This document shows, in pieces, positions 12,819-26,200 of a DNA stretch of 64,000 bases. Under the pieces are notes generated by a model. The model saw only the letters and a program-made list of their open reading frames with translations. It did no database searches and was not told the DNA's origin. The position numbers were made by a program, and so were the translations under genes. Numbering within the stretch: the first letter of the stretch is position 1; every line of letters starts with the position of its first letter. This DNA comes from Bicyclus anynana (Eukaryota; Arthropoda; Insecta; Lepidoptera; Nymphalidae): positions 10,258,109 through 10,322,108 of the forward strand of contig NC_069100.1 in assembly GCF_947172395.1 (NCBI RefSeq), in the 5' to 3' direction.

Positions 12819-13468
12819 ATGTATTCTGGTATTAACTCAATTATTTTTACTTTACATATTTAAAATTTGTTGAAAACACCAGAAAGAGCATACCTGGAAG
12901 AACTTCTCCACGATAGAAGAAAAAAGAAAGAAGATTAAAATAAATGGGACGTTGACCTAGCCTCTCCTTGGCTTTGTCTGTATCTTTGCGATCTTTCAGA
13001 CATAGCCTGATAGAGGTTACGTTTTGCCCCTTTCACTCCTCTACACTGCTCCGAATACTGGACAAGGACGGAAATAAAAAGCAAGAAGGAAGAAAATTAT
13101 CTAAAAAAGAATTAATCCAGAACATCTGTATAAATACAGCGAAATCATGCAGCGTAGATTTAGAAAATAGTGTCATAGGTATGTTTTACTTTTTGTAATA
13201 AGTTATCAAGTAGTACCTACGTATAATATGTATATGACCATATGCAATATTTGATTGATATTTTTAATGATACTTTTTTTTATTTTTTTTTAAATGAATA
13301 ATATTGTCTTCGAATTTAATATTTGTCAACCAAAAAAATTTACTATTAAAACTATTTAATTTAATATTAAAACTACGTACCTACATATCTATAACTACAT
13401 ATTATAAAAATTATAGGATAGGATATAGGAAATACACTAAATTTTGTAATGATACTGTATATATATAT

Positions 13469-13765
13469 AGAGCCGTGGATACGACCTCTGCCTCCGATTC
13501 CGGAGGGTGTGGGTTCGAATCCGGTCCGGAGCATGCACCTCCAACTTTTCAGTTGTGTGCATTTTAAGAAATTAAATATCACGTGTCTCAATCGGTGAAG
13601 GAAAACATCGTGAGGAAACCTGCATACCAGAGAATTATCTTAATTCTCTGCGTGTGTGAAGTCTGCCAATCCGCATTGGGCCAGCGTGGTGGACTATTGG
13701 CCTAATCCCTCTCATTCTGAGGGGAGACTCGAGCTCAGCAGTGAGCCGAATATGGGTTGATGACG
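13469..13765 (+). mobile_element. SINE family 1
   Basis: Head partly deleted (AGCCGTGGATACGACC). ACTGTATATA occurs on both flanks (13454-13463 and 13666-plus-100, that is 13766-13775), a likely target duplication. Confidence 0.76.
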
Positions 13766-13822
13766 ACTGTATATAACTGTAAATGTAGTAACACTATGCA
13801 CTCTTTATTCTTTATAGCTATA

Positions 13823-14328
13823 CAATAGGGCAGTTGACTCATATCAAATTTAATATAAACAATAGTTATTAATTTCATGTAGTAAATGGAATAAGGGTGC
13901 GAAATATATCGATATTAATTAATAAAAATTAAGGATTTCTTATAAAACTGAATTGTAATACTATAAACCATGTATTTTTTAAAAATTTTCAAACGTCAAA
14001 ACCGCTGTCGTCCATTTTGTGATGTCACAATGTTACTTGATGTACAAAATAATTGTCAACTATTATTTTTGTCAAACGCTCCGTTTGTAAGTTTTGTTAT
14101 AGTGACGTCATGAAACAGTTGTAATATAGACCATCATGGCCTACAGGGCCTGTAGGCCATGATGGTCACTACGCCTGTAGTACAGGCGTTTTGGCTCGTA
14201 TTGTACTTACTTAAAAACTAAAATTTTCATCTAGTCTAGAAAAAATATGAAAACCTTTTTTTTTAATCTAGAAGAACGATAAAAGAACTATATAAGACCA
14301 TTTAAAAAAACTGTCAACTAGCCTATTG
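13823..14328. mobile_element. TIR element, CAATAGG-AGTTGAC family, copy 2 with palindromic insert
   Basis: Same ends as 8779-9231 (CAATAGGGCAGTTGAC / GTCAACTAGCCTATTG). About 60 bp longer because two palindromes (14129-14189) replace a few bases of copy 1. Confidence 0.78.
14129..14189. repeat. two adjacent palindromes
   Basis: 14129-14167 is a 39-bp palindrome (GACCATCATGGCCTACAGG centre GGC-type) and 14171-14189 a 19-bp one (ACGCCTGTAGTACAGGCGT). Both are absent from the sister element at 8779-9231. Confidence 0.9.
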
Positions 14329-14425
14329 GAAATTAGTAGCCTATTTGGAGCAGACTAAGAATCGAACTCACGTGCTTTATGGGACAAAGTCAAGTAATCT
14401 AACTACTGTGCCAGTGGGGTAATAA
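14329..14425 (-). other. tRNA-like fragment, probably a SINE head
   Basis: On the minus strand, TGGCACAGTAGTTAGATTAC and GAGTTCGATTCTTAG resemble boxes A and B. There is no proper acceptor stem or anticodon arm, so a true tRNA gene is unlikely. Confidence 0.4.
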
Positions 14426-15231
14426 TAAAGTGGGCTGCCCACACGTTTCTAGCTAAAAATACTACTTTGGACCGTGACGTCACTCGACCCGATGCCCTTG
14501 TGCGAACACGACTTGTCTGTTTTTGTACAAACTAATAATATTTGAAGACATATAATAATTCTGACCAGGCTGGTCTACCAACTTGTTTAGCTGGATCATA
14601 TGATCTTTGATACCAGTCTTGAACACAAATATTGGGTTTTTTATTCGTTAATTTGTTTCCCTATGTCGCTTCAAATCATTTGGGTGGAGCTGCCAAATAT
14701 TAAACTTTCTTTCTTCCAAAAAACGCTCAGTCCGGCAATGGCAAATGACGTAAATTATTAACTATACCATCATAAGCATATTAACAATATATTTTTGTGC
14801 AAAAGATAGAGAAAGATTTTTAAAATCAAGTGGTAAACCTGTCTGACAATTTTCAGAAAGCATATTCGTTTTTTATAACTTTGTAATTTGTAAAATTGTA
14901 TGATTTTGACTAATTTTGAAAAATCCTTTACTGATAGAAACTATTTGTGAGTATCATAGGCTATATTTTATATCTTTATTCATAAGGACAGGAACTATGC
15001 GGAAACCACAGGAGCCGGCTAGCAGTGACAGGTTTTTAACTAGTTTTTTAACACTGTAAGTAAAAATTGGAAAAGTTACTTGTCTTGTATTTTGTGGTCC
15101 AACATACGTTTGTATTGAGTCCTTAGGGTAGACAGTGCATTTTGCATCTATGAAATGCAAGCCACTGTCGTGTAATATATAATAATTCAAGTTTATATAT
15201 TGAGGACGTGATTTCAATTAACATCAAGCCT

Positions 15232-15414
15232 ATAGCTTGGTAAAGTTCGTATAACTCCCGATGGTCCGCGCTGGCCAGGGGTCCTGTAGCGATGAAAGAA
15301 AACCCCACGACTGATGCACCTCACTTGCCCGCACGCACGATTTCACACCCGCGCTGTCTGTCCCCCCGTCGCCCGCATATCATGGGAATGTCATCAACGA
15401 ACTTGCCAAGCTAT
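15232..15414. mobile_element. small TIR element, AGCTTGGCAAGTTCG family, copy 1
   Basis: About 180 bp with inverted ends (AGCTTGG...AAGTTCGT against ACGAACTTGCCAAGCT) and a conserved middle (CACTTGCCCGCACGCACGAT, CCCCGTCGCCCGCATATCAT). CTATAG borders both ends. Three copies are in the window. Confidence 0.75.
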
Positions 15415-15751
15415 AGTAAATAATTTAAGATTTTTTTTTGTTTTATTTATGTGGACTTTTATACATCACAGTGCGATCTATGTGTGTCATATCATCATGT
15501 ATCATCACTTGGAAGCCGGATTTTGAACTCAAATTCCTTAGTCGTGAGGTAAACGTGAGTACGTGAGAAATCAGCTCGGATATAACTGACTCATTTTAAC
15601 TTAACTTTATGTATCTCAGACGTCCTAAATTGTAAAATAAATGTGATGAAAAAAAAATATTTCAATTAATTTTTAAAGCATACGATGTTAATTTTTTTTT
15701 CTTTATTTTTGGAATAGTAGTAGGTAGAGCTATTTATTTACTGACATAGAT

Positions 15752-16001
15752 CAATGAGCCGCGAAGCTAAAGTGGCAATGACCACCTTAGTTAGTTCGAA
15801 GAGCCGATGGAAGTTGGGGTCCCAAGATGCTGAAATGGTGACCCCGCTCTAGGAAGCGCAGTCTTGGTGGACCCCTCACCGGGTGGACTGCCGACAAAGC
15901 GAGTCGCAGGGTGCCGCTGGATGCAGCCGGCTCAGAATCGTTTTGTTTGGAAGTCCCTACTGCAGTCGTTGTCCATTGGCTGATATGATAATGATGATGA
16001 T
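15752..16001 (+). mobile_element. RTE-like LINE 3' end
   Basis: Starts near GAGCCGCGAAGCTAAAGTGG and ends in GATAATGATGATGATGA. Confidence 0.75.
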
Positions 16002-16173
16002 GAGTAGAGCTATTTGTAAAGGAGATCGTCCGAGAAAGAAATACTGCCATGCTTACTCTTGCTGCTAAGCAGCATTTGTTGATAGACAGAGGTCGGCACT
16101 TTCTAAGATGTATTCCTTACATGACTTGTGAAATTTTACGAGCCCTGTTTATGGGCGATGATTTTACAGTACT

Positions 16174-16460
16174 TCATCATTGACCCATATTCGGCTCACT
16201 GTTGAGCACGAGTCTCCTGTCAGAAAGAGGGGTTAGGCTAATAGTCCACCACAGTAACACAATGCGGATTGGCAGACTACACACTCCTAGAGAATTGAGA
16301 AAATTTTCAGGTTTTCCTCAAGATGTTTTCCTTCACCGTTTGAGACATGATATTTAATTTCTTTTTAAATGACTGACAAGTTGAAGGTGCATGTTCCAGA
16401 CCGGATTCGAACTTACGCTCACCGAATCGAAAGCAGAGGTTATATGCACTGGGCAATATC
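16174..16460 (-). mobile_element. SINE family 1, diverged
   Basis: Minus copy from TCATCATTGACCCATATTCG to the head complement TATGCACTGGGC; older than most copies by its many changes. Confidence 0.7.
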
Positions 16461-17090
16461 GATGTTCTCCGACCGCTAATATTATAGGCGAGCAACAGTA
16501 TTCCAGTTTAAATCATCTGATCAATCCCGTTTACACAACGCGTATCAACTGATCTATCTCTTAGATTTGCAGTAAAATAAATTCATCAATATATTCTCAT
16601 AAAAATATGATACCTATTGTTAACGCAGATGGAAATATTGTACATAAATTATTTCGTACAATCTTGAGTTGCCACAGACATCTAGCTGGTGACGTCACAC
16701 CAGGTCGCCCTTGGCGCGCTGTGTGTGTGTGAGCTTGTGTGTGTGTATGTCATAACGCGTGGTATTTAAAAGTCAACTGCTTAGAGGACGTCTAATAATA
16801 GAGCGTGTTGCCAAAATCCGACGAGCGACCGACAAAAATGGACAATATTTTGCGAGGGACCTACCTACTTGCTCTGAAAACTAATCGCCAATTTTAAATA
16901 TTGTAAAAGATCCTGGCGGAAGATATCTACTTGAACATTACATATATATACAATACAATAAATAGGAATTCTTTGAATACAAACCCAACAAAATGAAATA
17001 ATAATGATGATGAATGATTATTTGTATCTAGACCTTGTACATATGTTTTTTGTGTCTAGACCTACAAATATTTAAATTTAGGTGAGTTAG

Positions 17091-17392
17091 GGCATGATAG
17101 CCCAGTGGATATGACCTCTGCCTCCGATTCCGGAGGGTGTGGGTTCGAATCCGGTCCGGGGCATGCACTCCAACTTTTCAGTTGTGTGCATTTTAAGAAA
17201 TTAAATATCACGTGTCTCAAACGGTGGAGGAAAACATCGTGAGGAAACCTGCATACCAGAGAATTTTCTTAATTCTCTGCGCGTGTGAAGTCTGCCAATC
17301 CTCATTGGGCCAGCGTGGTGGACTACTGGCCTAACTCCTTTCATTCTGAGAGGAGACTCGAGCTCAGCAGTGAGCCGAATATGAGCCGAATA
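17091..17392 (+). mobile_element. SINE family 1
   Basis: Full head and body; the tail is replaced by a short ATGAGCCGAATAT duplication. Confidence 0.78.
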
Positions 17393-17984
17393 TAGCCGAG
17401 TTTGTAATAGTAATCTTTGAATTTTCTTTTCTTTGAAAGTTCTTTTACCAATAGAAAATCATGTTATTTGTGATTGACACAGTTGGATTTGGATTTGTAT
17501 TTTATGTTATATTTTCTATAACACCTATAAATATATATAGATAGATAGATCATCGATTAGATCATTTCAAACGTTGACGTAGCATGCAGTTAGTTTAGTA
17601 GTTAGTAGTTACCCTTGACACAGAGCGAGTGGCGTGAGGGGGAGGGAGGGGGGGTGACAAAGTTCTATTTACATTGTAGTCTTGAATTGAAGTCACGAGT
17701 TTCCTACAAATGAACTTTATTTGTTTCTATTCTGTCTATGAGTTTCTATTCTGTTGGTAGCAATTTATTGTTGCATAAATATTATCTATGGTTTATTATT
17801 CTGTACTCGGTCTTATGTCTATGACTCCCATGTCTGTACTCTGTGTGGTGTGTAAAAAATGGAAGATAAGCTTACTGTGTAATATGTTTGTTCTAAAGTA
17901 ATTAATTAAATAAAGTTCATATAATTGCTCATGTCATTACTTATTGGTCTCCAAATCCAGCACTTCCACTCTTAATGAAGATTA

Positions 17985-18273
17985 AAATATTCTTTACAAG
18001 TTAGCCCTTGACTATACAATTTCACCTGATGGTAAGTGATGATGCAATCTAAGATGGAAACGGGCTAACTTATTAGGACTAGGATGAAAATCCACATTCC
18101 TTTCGGTTTCTACACGAAATCATACCGGAACGCTACATCGCTTGACAGTACGTCTTTGCCGGTAGGGTGGTAACTAGCCGCGGCCGAAGCCTCCTCAATC
18201 GGCCCAACTGGGGAGTGAACCTAGGACCTCCATTTTGTAAATCTATCGCGCTCACCACTGCGCCACGGAGGTG
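17985..18273 (-). mobile_element. SINE family 2
   Basis: Complete minus copy ending in the head complement (GCGCTCACCACTGCGCCACG). The tRNA-like A box (TGGCGCAGTGG) and B box are recognisable. Confidence 0.8.
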
Positions 18274-19729
18274 AAATAAAAGAGGTAAGATTTGGTTATT
18301 AATTTGTTACGAATAGACTCCAAAATTACTGGACTGATTTTAATAATTCTTTAACTTTTAAAAGCTACGTTGTTAGCGAGTCGTTGTGGTATTGTAAGGT
18401 AATCTCTGGATTACCCCCAAGGTACAATACCACTAACTTCAAGAAATCAAGAGTTTTCAAAATCTTGATGATTCGAACCGATTTCGAAAATTCTTATACT
18501 ACAAAGCTACGTTATTTGTGAGTGTGATAGGCTATATTTATCCCTGTATTCTCACGGGAATGGGCACTACGCGAGTGAAACCGCAGTGTCGACTAACTTA
18601 ATATAATCGGTCCAATAATAATTATCTACGTAGGCCGAATTACTAGAAGTTTATTATACTACCCGTACATATCGTCTATAAAGTCAATAATTAAAGTACC
18701 TAAATAATAAAGGCTGTTCTAAAGACATTTTACATCACGACTTTAATTTGCATAATTTTCTACGCAGCGTAGGAATTAAAATACATGTAAAATAGTTTAC
18801 AGAAATTTTATTTAATTTGAATCTTAAAACAAAAATATTTAATAAATTAGACAATTTATTAGCTACAAAAATAAATAATACTTTATTGTAAAATAAATTA
18901 ATATATCCTATTTAACTGCTAAGGTAACTATATAATTAAAAATTTATGTAGGTATGTACAAGAAAATTACATAATGTAAAGAAAGGATTTACGTGCCTGT
19001 TTTAGCCTCTAGTAAAATAAGTATTGGTAAGTGATATAGGAAAAACATATTCTCTAACTTAACCAAGCGCTTTTATTAGTGTATTCTTTGATAACGTCAC
19101 CATTTCCTTCACCTAATTTTCACAATTCACAATAATACTAATGAAAATCTTCTATAATTGATATACCATTTTGCTATATCAATTAGGTATAATTGATAGC
19201 TAATGAAAATCTTCTATAATTATTGATATACCATTTTCAAGTTTGGAACTATTATCAAAAATATATCTTTAATAACTTAAAGTTACTGGCGCCATAAGTG
19301 CGAAATAGGTAATTTTATCCTTTTTAGTCGGTTTAAGCAATTTAATTATTTAGTAACTCTATAAATATTTTTCGAATTTACAAGACCATTCTTTAAATTG
19401 AGTTGTTCTTGAGTTTTACCCGACGATTTTCTACTATTAGACATGATACGTGCTTACATTTTGTAGCACCGCAAAAAGGGATCCGAACTTAGTTACTCCA
19501 CCGAGCGCACACATGCAAAATATTGTGTTTACTTGCATTAGGTATATATTTATGTAGGTACCTAAATGTTTTTACACTTGTCAAACACAATTTGACATTA
19601 TAGACAGTATTAATTATAATGAAATCAAGACAATTAGCCACTTCTGTACGCCTTCAATGACATCTAATAGTATAAAATCGTCGGTTTGATTTATATTGGT
19701 AGGTACTGGTAAGTAGGTACAATAATCGT

Positions 19730-19735
19730 TTTATT
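19730..19735 (-). promoter_or_regulatory. candidate polyadenylation signal for the Osiris-like gene
   Basis: AATAAA on the minus strand, about 320 nt past the stop and just beyond a Lep1 element (19781-19978). No canonical AATAAA lies between the stop and the Lep1 copy. If this signal is used, the Lep1 element is part of the 3' UTR. Confidence 0.35.
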
Positions 19736-19780
19736 GAATACTTTCGGTTTGCTCAGTAAATGTAAAGCATCTATACCTAC

Positions 19781-19978
19781 TAATACATAAAGCTGAAGGA
19801 GTTTGTTTGTTTATTTGATTGAACGCGCTATTCTCAGGAACTACTGGTCCGATTTGAAAAAATATTTCTGTGTTAGATAGCCCATTTATTAAGGAAGGCT
19901 ACAGGCTATATATTATCCCTGTATTCCTACGGAAACGGAAACCACGCGGGTAAAACCGCACGGCGTCAGCTAGTTATT
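19781..19978 (+). mobile_element. Lep1-type Helitron-like element at the 3' end of the Osiris-like gene
   Basis: Same family: 5' ACTAATACATAAAGCTG, 3' CGCACGGCGTCAGCTAG. It starts about 75 nt past the stop of the Osiris-like gene and may be transcribed as 3' UTR. Confidence 0.78.
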
Positions 19979-20051
19979 TATATTAAAAGATGAGTGTCCA
20001 TGCATCTATGGTGACATTAGGCTTTGGAATGGAATGTTGGAAGTTTAATGT

Positions 20052-20203
20052 CTATGCCGCATGTGCCTGTTGTCCAGGCTCGATCCTCATGTAGTTTCCG
20101 TACGGAGTGCTGATGGTTTGCGGTCCGGCCGCGTACGGCTCGTGGATAATGTTCACGTGGTTCGACTCAGCTGTGTTGTGGACACCGTCTCTATTCCACG
20201 GAG
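20052..20203 (-). CDS. Osiris-like gene exon 4 (C-terminus and stop)
   Basis: 152 nt, acceptor TTTTTCCCAG; the carried base makes a Ser codon. It encodes PWNRDGVHNTAESNHVNIIH, then EPYAAGPQTISTPYGNYMRI, then EPGQQAHAA and TAG at 20052-20054. The codons are clean and the stop is followed at once by AT-rich sequence, consistent with a true 3' end. Confidence 0.74.
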
Positions 20204-23200
20204 CTGGGAAAAAAATAATAAATGATAATTAATTGATAATTGTGATGTGTGGCATAATGGTAGCAATAAAGATATTTTCTTTCTTTCTTTCTTTCTTCTT
20301 TATTTAATCATTAAATTATTATAATCACGTGAGATTTAGCAGGTGTTTCATTTTAAGTGCTACAAAGTCGGAGTAGGCCAGACTAGTTTTCGAAATCATA
20401 CGGGGCTTTTCTGGGAGCTGGATCAACGCTGCACGCAAAGATTACAGTGTATTATTGGATGCACGTTCATATTCATAATAAATTAATATGATCATTAACT
20501 CTACCGAAGTAGTAAGATTAAATTAAAAAAAAAGCATACTGAAGTTTTCTTTATAAAACAGCGCCATCTATGAGAGAGTAGTAATAATAAAATATACTAT
20601 ATTGACCATGACATACAGCCCACACAGTGGTTGGACCACATTATTTATGAGCGAATAGAAGTAATAAAAATAAACTACAAAATATGTTAAACCTGTATCG
20701 CTCACCCACTCACTGTTTTATATTTAATACAATATGTATATTAGTCAGTCAGCGCCATCTAGTAGCAAGTAGATTTGATTAACAAAAATAATTAGAGAAC
20801 GTCATCTATTTATGTTATATAGAAATAGATACATTTAAAGTAACATCTCTTTAATTTGCCAAATTCAAATGGCATTATGTTAGCAAGGAAAACGCAATAG
20901 AAATGAGTCAATTGAAAAATTGTGTCATCTATTTTATAATGGTTAAATCTAAATGAAAAAGGAAATACTGAAAAAAATACTTTTAGCAATGTAGCGACCT
21001 CTCTACACAAATCTTTGAACTATTTAGCAGACTGGATTGTCTATAGTTTCAATACATACCTGCTAACTTATGCAACACATCTATTCGTTCATAGATGGCA
21101 CTACTAACTAATGATTTTTATTTTTATACTTACAAATTGACTCGTGTTCCGTTCCATGACCTTGGTAACCATTGTTATGAATGTGCAAGTGAATCTCTTT
21201 CTGATGCGGAGTCCAGCCCTGGTGGCTCTGATAACCGTGATGCCCTTTCGAGGCGAATAGTGCTCCAAGCTGTAATAAAATACTTGATGGTTATTGTCTG
21301 TGGTTCCCAAAAAAACCTACCTAAAGTCCTTTTCATGAAAGAAGTCCCCCAGACGCGGCGCTAATGTCATAATGGCGCTCATTGTCATTTGGTAATGGCG
21401 ATCTTATTGTCATTAGTGTAGGGCATTGTAAATTTTAGTTCAGGTTTTAGCCGGAAAAAAAGGAACTTTCATGAAAAGGACCCTACACGCTCATATTTTA
21501 CGTTCAGCAAAATTATAAATACATTCTTCTGTAGGTAGATAATAGGTATGTCGTACGGAGGAATCTAATATGATTCAAGAGAGTTATGCACTTTTTAAAG
21601 ATCTATCTTAACTATCCTATCTCAAAGCTATAGGAAGCTTTGTGGTGTTAATCTTAGGAGAAGGTGATGATTTGTAGGTACAGTTATAGGGATAAGTTAG
21701 CATAAGTTCCCTTTTGATTTTTTTATAAAAAAGTAAACATAAAAAAGGAGAGGAAAAATACATAAACATCGTCTTGAAACCAAAGATTTTATAATAAAGA
21801 AATGTCACTAGCGAGTCAAAACTGAGGCGAATAAAAGCTACTAATGAACCATTTTCCTCTAAACTCTTATAGTTTTTAAAAAATCCGCTAGAACAGCACG
21901 AAGGCGAGGAACAAATCGGACACATGACCGTCAAATTATAGTAAGCGACACTTTTATCATGACTGTAGGTAAATTTTAATACAAGTAACATCATTATGAA
22001 ATGGTAAATTTTTTAAATTAGATTTGCTAACGATATCGAACCCGGCTGTACTGTAACAATTTTAAAACAAAGTCAAACGTATAAAATTCCGTAAATTCAA
22101 TTATATTTATAAAATTATAATTGAATTTACGGAAGAATAAATTGCAGACTGTAATAAAAACAAAATTTTGACATTGATGGTGATTTTAATAGAAAATTTT
22201 GATCATTAATTGTGCTCGGTGCTGCCCCGGCCGATTTTTTTAAAGAGGAAAATGTCTCATTGAGCGCATTTCATTGAGTCACATAGTAAACAACGAAAGT
22301 TATGTAAACAAATAATACCTAAATATACATATACAACGTCAAGTTGTGTGCTTAGGAACTTTATAAACTGTATATACAAAAATATATAATGTAATTAAAC
22401 ACAAAATAGTGCATGTGTGCGCTCAGGCGAGTAGCTAAATTCTGTTATTTTTTGCGGTGATTTTGGTTAGGCACGAAACATGTCTATAGTATAAAATGTC
22501 GTTGCTTGAAATGCTAAAAATGTACAAGTAGGTTCAACGATGTGAAGTGTTTATGTCAATTTATCACAGCTTTATTCCTTAATTCCTCACGCTGTAACCT
22601 TGACCTCCATAAACAGATAATTTAAAGATTCCACAAACGTGCTCTCTCTTTCTAATTCTTTGAGAGCATCGCGTGTCCTTTTCCGTCTTGTATAGAAAGC
22701 GACTTTCACATTGACCACCTCATGGTTATCGGAATAAAGTAAAATTTAGCGTATGTGACTTATTTACTATTACTTGACTTGACTAGTGTTAGCCCACTGG
22801 ACAAAATTTGATGATAATTATTTAAATTTGAAGAATTAAATAACTGGTATAATGGTCTGAAATCTGGCATTAGAAATCATCGTCATCATCACGTTTGATG
22901 TCCTCAGTCCACCTAGTAAGGGGTGGACCAAAACTGCGCTTTCCGGTGCGGGGTCTCCATTCCAGCACTTTGGGACCCCATAATTTAACCTATTTGCAAT
23001 ATGTCAATGTGAATATTTTCTATCATTTATTTTTTATTCCAAATAAATAACGGATGAGGATATATATTTCTTAGCCGCATCTCGCACTATAAACGTTTCT
23101 AACAATTTTTAAATTTAACATTTTTTTATGCTAATGCCCATACATTTTTCTAGTTTTCGAAGAGTTTGCGATCGTAGAAAGAGAACTTTGGCTACAGGGG

Positions 23201-26200
23201 CTGGTGGGGTCTGGTTGCTATCTTGTTCAACTATAATTTAACCTGATCAGAGTTTGAAGAATTACTTGTCAAAAATGTTAAAAGCGAGAATACTTGCTCT
23301 CGCGGTTTTAACATTTTTGACAATCAATAATTATTATCCTGCATCTGTTCTTAATTTTAAGATAAAATGATTTTCCGACACCTATATTTATTTTTTAACT
23401 ACCTGTTACGCATATATATCTGTATTTTTCTTAATAAAACTTTCATTGATACTGGTTTTTTTATTTTTGACCAAGTTTATCCAGATTACATTTGTTGTCC
23501 GGCGGCTGGGAAAGTTGGCAACCCTGGTTTTAGGTGTCCCTCCTTATAGGACAGAGTACTGTATAGAGAGGGATACAGAGCTTCCACCACCTGCTCCAAT
23601 GCAATTCGCATTAGGCGGGTTTATGGTGATAGTGTTAAACCATTTCACGATCATTATCAAAATAAATGTTAATGATAATAATGATAACGGGTGACGGTAA
23701 CGGGGGTGGATCACCACCAAATTCCCCACACTAGACCGGAAATTTTTACCTATTTCTTAGAAAAAAAAGACGAAAATTCTTGACATTGTAATTAGGGACC
23801 GTCCGAACTTTCGGTTTCGGATTTGACCGTAAAAACTAGTTACTGTTGGACACTAATCTATACTAATACTATAAAGCTGAAGAGTTTGTTTGTTTGTTTG
23901 ATTGAACGCGTTAATCTCTGGAACTACTGTTCCGATTTTAAAAATTCTTTCAGTGTTAGTCCATTTATAGAGGAAGGCTATAGGCTAAATATTATTCCCA
24001 TATTCCTACGGGAACGGGAACCACGCGGGTGAAACCGCGCGGCGTCAGCTAGTTATTGTAATAAGAATAAACCATCTGCTTGTTACGTCAACTTCTAATT
24101 ATACCATGAGAATATGAGAATGAGAATGGCGAAACAACTAAACAATGAAGCTCGTAAAGCTTTATTGTTCTGTGTATTTACATAAGCTGTTTACGATAAG
24201 TAGTTATTAGTTAGTTACGATTTGCGTTATTGTTATGTGGCCTTATAACCAAATACAGCAACTTTACTGACTGCAAAACTATTCTCGGCCGCAAAAACCA
24301 ATAGTGGCGTAGCTAAAATCGTATCTAAAATAAATCGTATTCTAAAATCGGTGGCGAATTAACTGAAAAGGACTTCAAAAGATCTCGTCACGTAGTTTTT
24401 TTTAAGTAGGTACCTAGAGTGCGCGCAAGTTAAGTTTGCGCATGGTCAAAATCGGAACTAATCAAAAGTGGCGCCATCTTGTCGTCTGTCTCTATCTATC
24501 TCTTGGCGGGTAAAAGAGATCACTAACGCTGGCAACATAATTGCACCGTCAGTCGCGTGTAGACTTATCGTTATCGTGCGAGTACTCTGCTTCTGAGCCC
24601 TTTCGAGTTGTGAGCACTTTCGAGTCGTGGTTCCATGGCATTTTGTCCAGCCCTGCCAGCCTATAGTTACGCCATTGTCACTTGTACTATACTATTCTCT
24701 TTCTACGATCGGTAACGCTTCGAAAACTAGAAAGATGTATCGGAATGACATTTGCTATCGTCAGGTCACGTGATCGAGATCTGTCATTCCCATATGTTTT
24801 TCTAGTTTTCGAAGCGTTAGCGATCTTAGAAAGAGAATGCCACTTGGCTAGGGAGGCGGGTTACCGATTACAAAATTTAAGCCCTACTGGTATCTACATA
24901 TCAAAATTTTGTATGATCTTATAATTTTCTTGCAGTAAAGTTATTTAAATAAAATGAATAAATATGCGCTATTCTAGCCTCGTAAACGGAGACAAAAGGC
25001 AAGTCTCATGTGCCTGTCAATTCACCAGCAACCATACTCTTCAGGACAAAATGATATCTTTACCTATACTCTAGGTAGAAATAAGCAGAGTGGTAGTGCT
25101 TCCTTTAGATAAACTATCATAAGTGCTCTATATCTCGTGTCTTAGAAATGTAGGCCACTAGGTACAAAGTGTGTCTAGTAATACTGCATTCAATGTGTTC
25201 ATAGTAACCAAGCTTTACCAATACATATAGTATGCGCCCAACTTCAAGTCCGCTCTGAACGCGAGGCTATCAGTGTACAAAAACCTATCCTGATATATAA
25301 TAACCATTCATTTCGATGTGTTGCAATGTCACAGTGGACTCGGAGTTTGGCGCATCCTATACTATTACCATACCATTCGTTTCAAACAGTAATAGCGACA
25401 GCAAGTAGTAAGTAGGTAAGTTTTGATTGGTGAACCGTGAATCTAAATATAAATGGGGCGGGCCCTAATGTAAGATACTACTGTGTTGACACATTAGCAC
25501 CGTGTCATAACAGGGAGACAGAATAAAGACCGGGAGCCGTAGCAGGAAAAGCTGAAACCGTACATAAATATGCCTCTCTGACTGAAACTTACATACATAT
25601 TGTTCCTTTTGCTATGGAAACCCTTGGTCTATAGAGTCGCAGTGCCAATAAATTTCTCAAAATAATTTCAACGCGGCTAGTTGCCTCGAGTGGTGACAGA
25701 AGGGCTAGCTCATTTTTTGCGCAAAAATGCAGCCAGTATTCTTGCCACCATTCCACGTGGGCATGATTTGTATAGGTATTAAGGTAAGTTAACTTAAACA
25801 CGTAAAATACGTTGTTCCTTATTGAAGTCTTTATCATAAGTAGGTTTACCTACCATAGTTTATTTTTCCAAAAACTAAGTATTTATAGGTAGAGTATAAT
25901 GTGCATGCGTTCTAATAACATGTAAAGAACCGTACCAAAGAGTCCCTTTGTTTCTAGACAGTTGCAAGTGCGCAAAACAACGGGGCATCGAACCACGTAC
26001 CTTGTCGTAAACGGCTAGTATTACCTTAGCAGCACCAGCGACCAGCAGTATCTTCACGATGAACAAGGTAACGGCCAGGGTCTTGATGCCGACCAGAGCC
26101 GCTATGACCGCCCAAGTCGCGGCTGAACCAAGCTGGAAGGCCAGCGGGATCATAGCTTGCATCATCTTCTTGAAGCGAATGCCGAATGTTCGTCCTGGAA

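Larger units (their letters stand above)
1..20051. other. intergenic block, repeats and AT-rich sequence
   Basis: Apart from the repeats listed separately I see no supportable exon here. Open frames are short and fall on SINE, RTE or Helitron-like copies, or in AT-rich filler. Examples of filler with nothing recognisable: 6460-7560, 7935-8560, 10670-11540, 11740-12350, 15420-15750, 16460-17090 and 18600-19780. Confidence 0.7.

Noticed and set aside
21617..21994. 125-codon minus-strand frame in an intron of the Osiris-like gene
   Set aside because: No recognisable domain and no splice support, and it is AT-rich with codon use like the surroundings. It could be real but I cannot support it.
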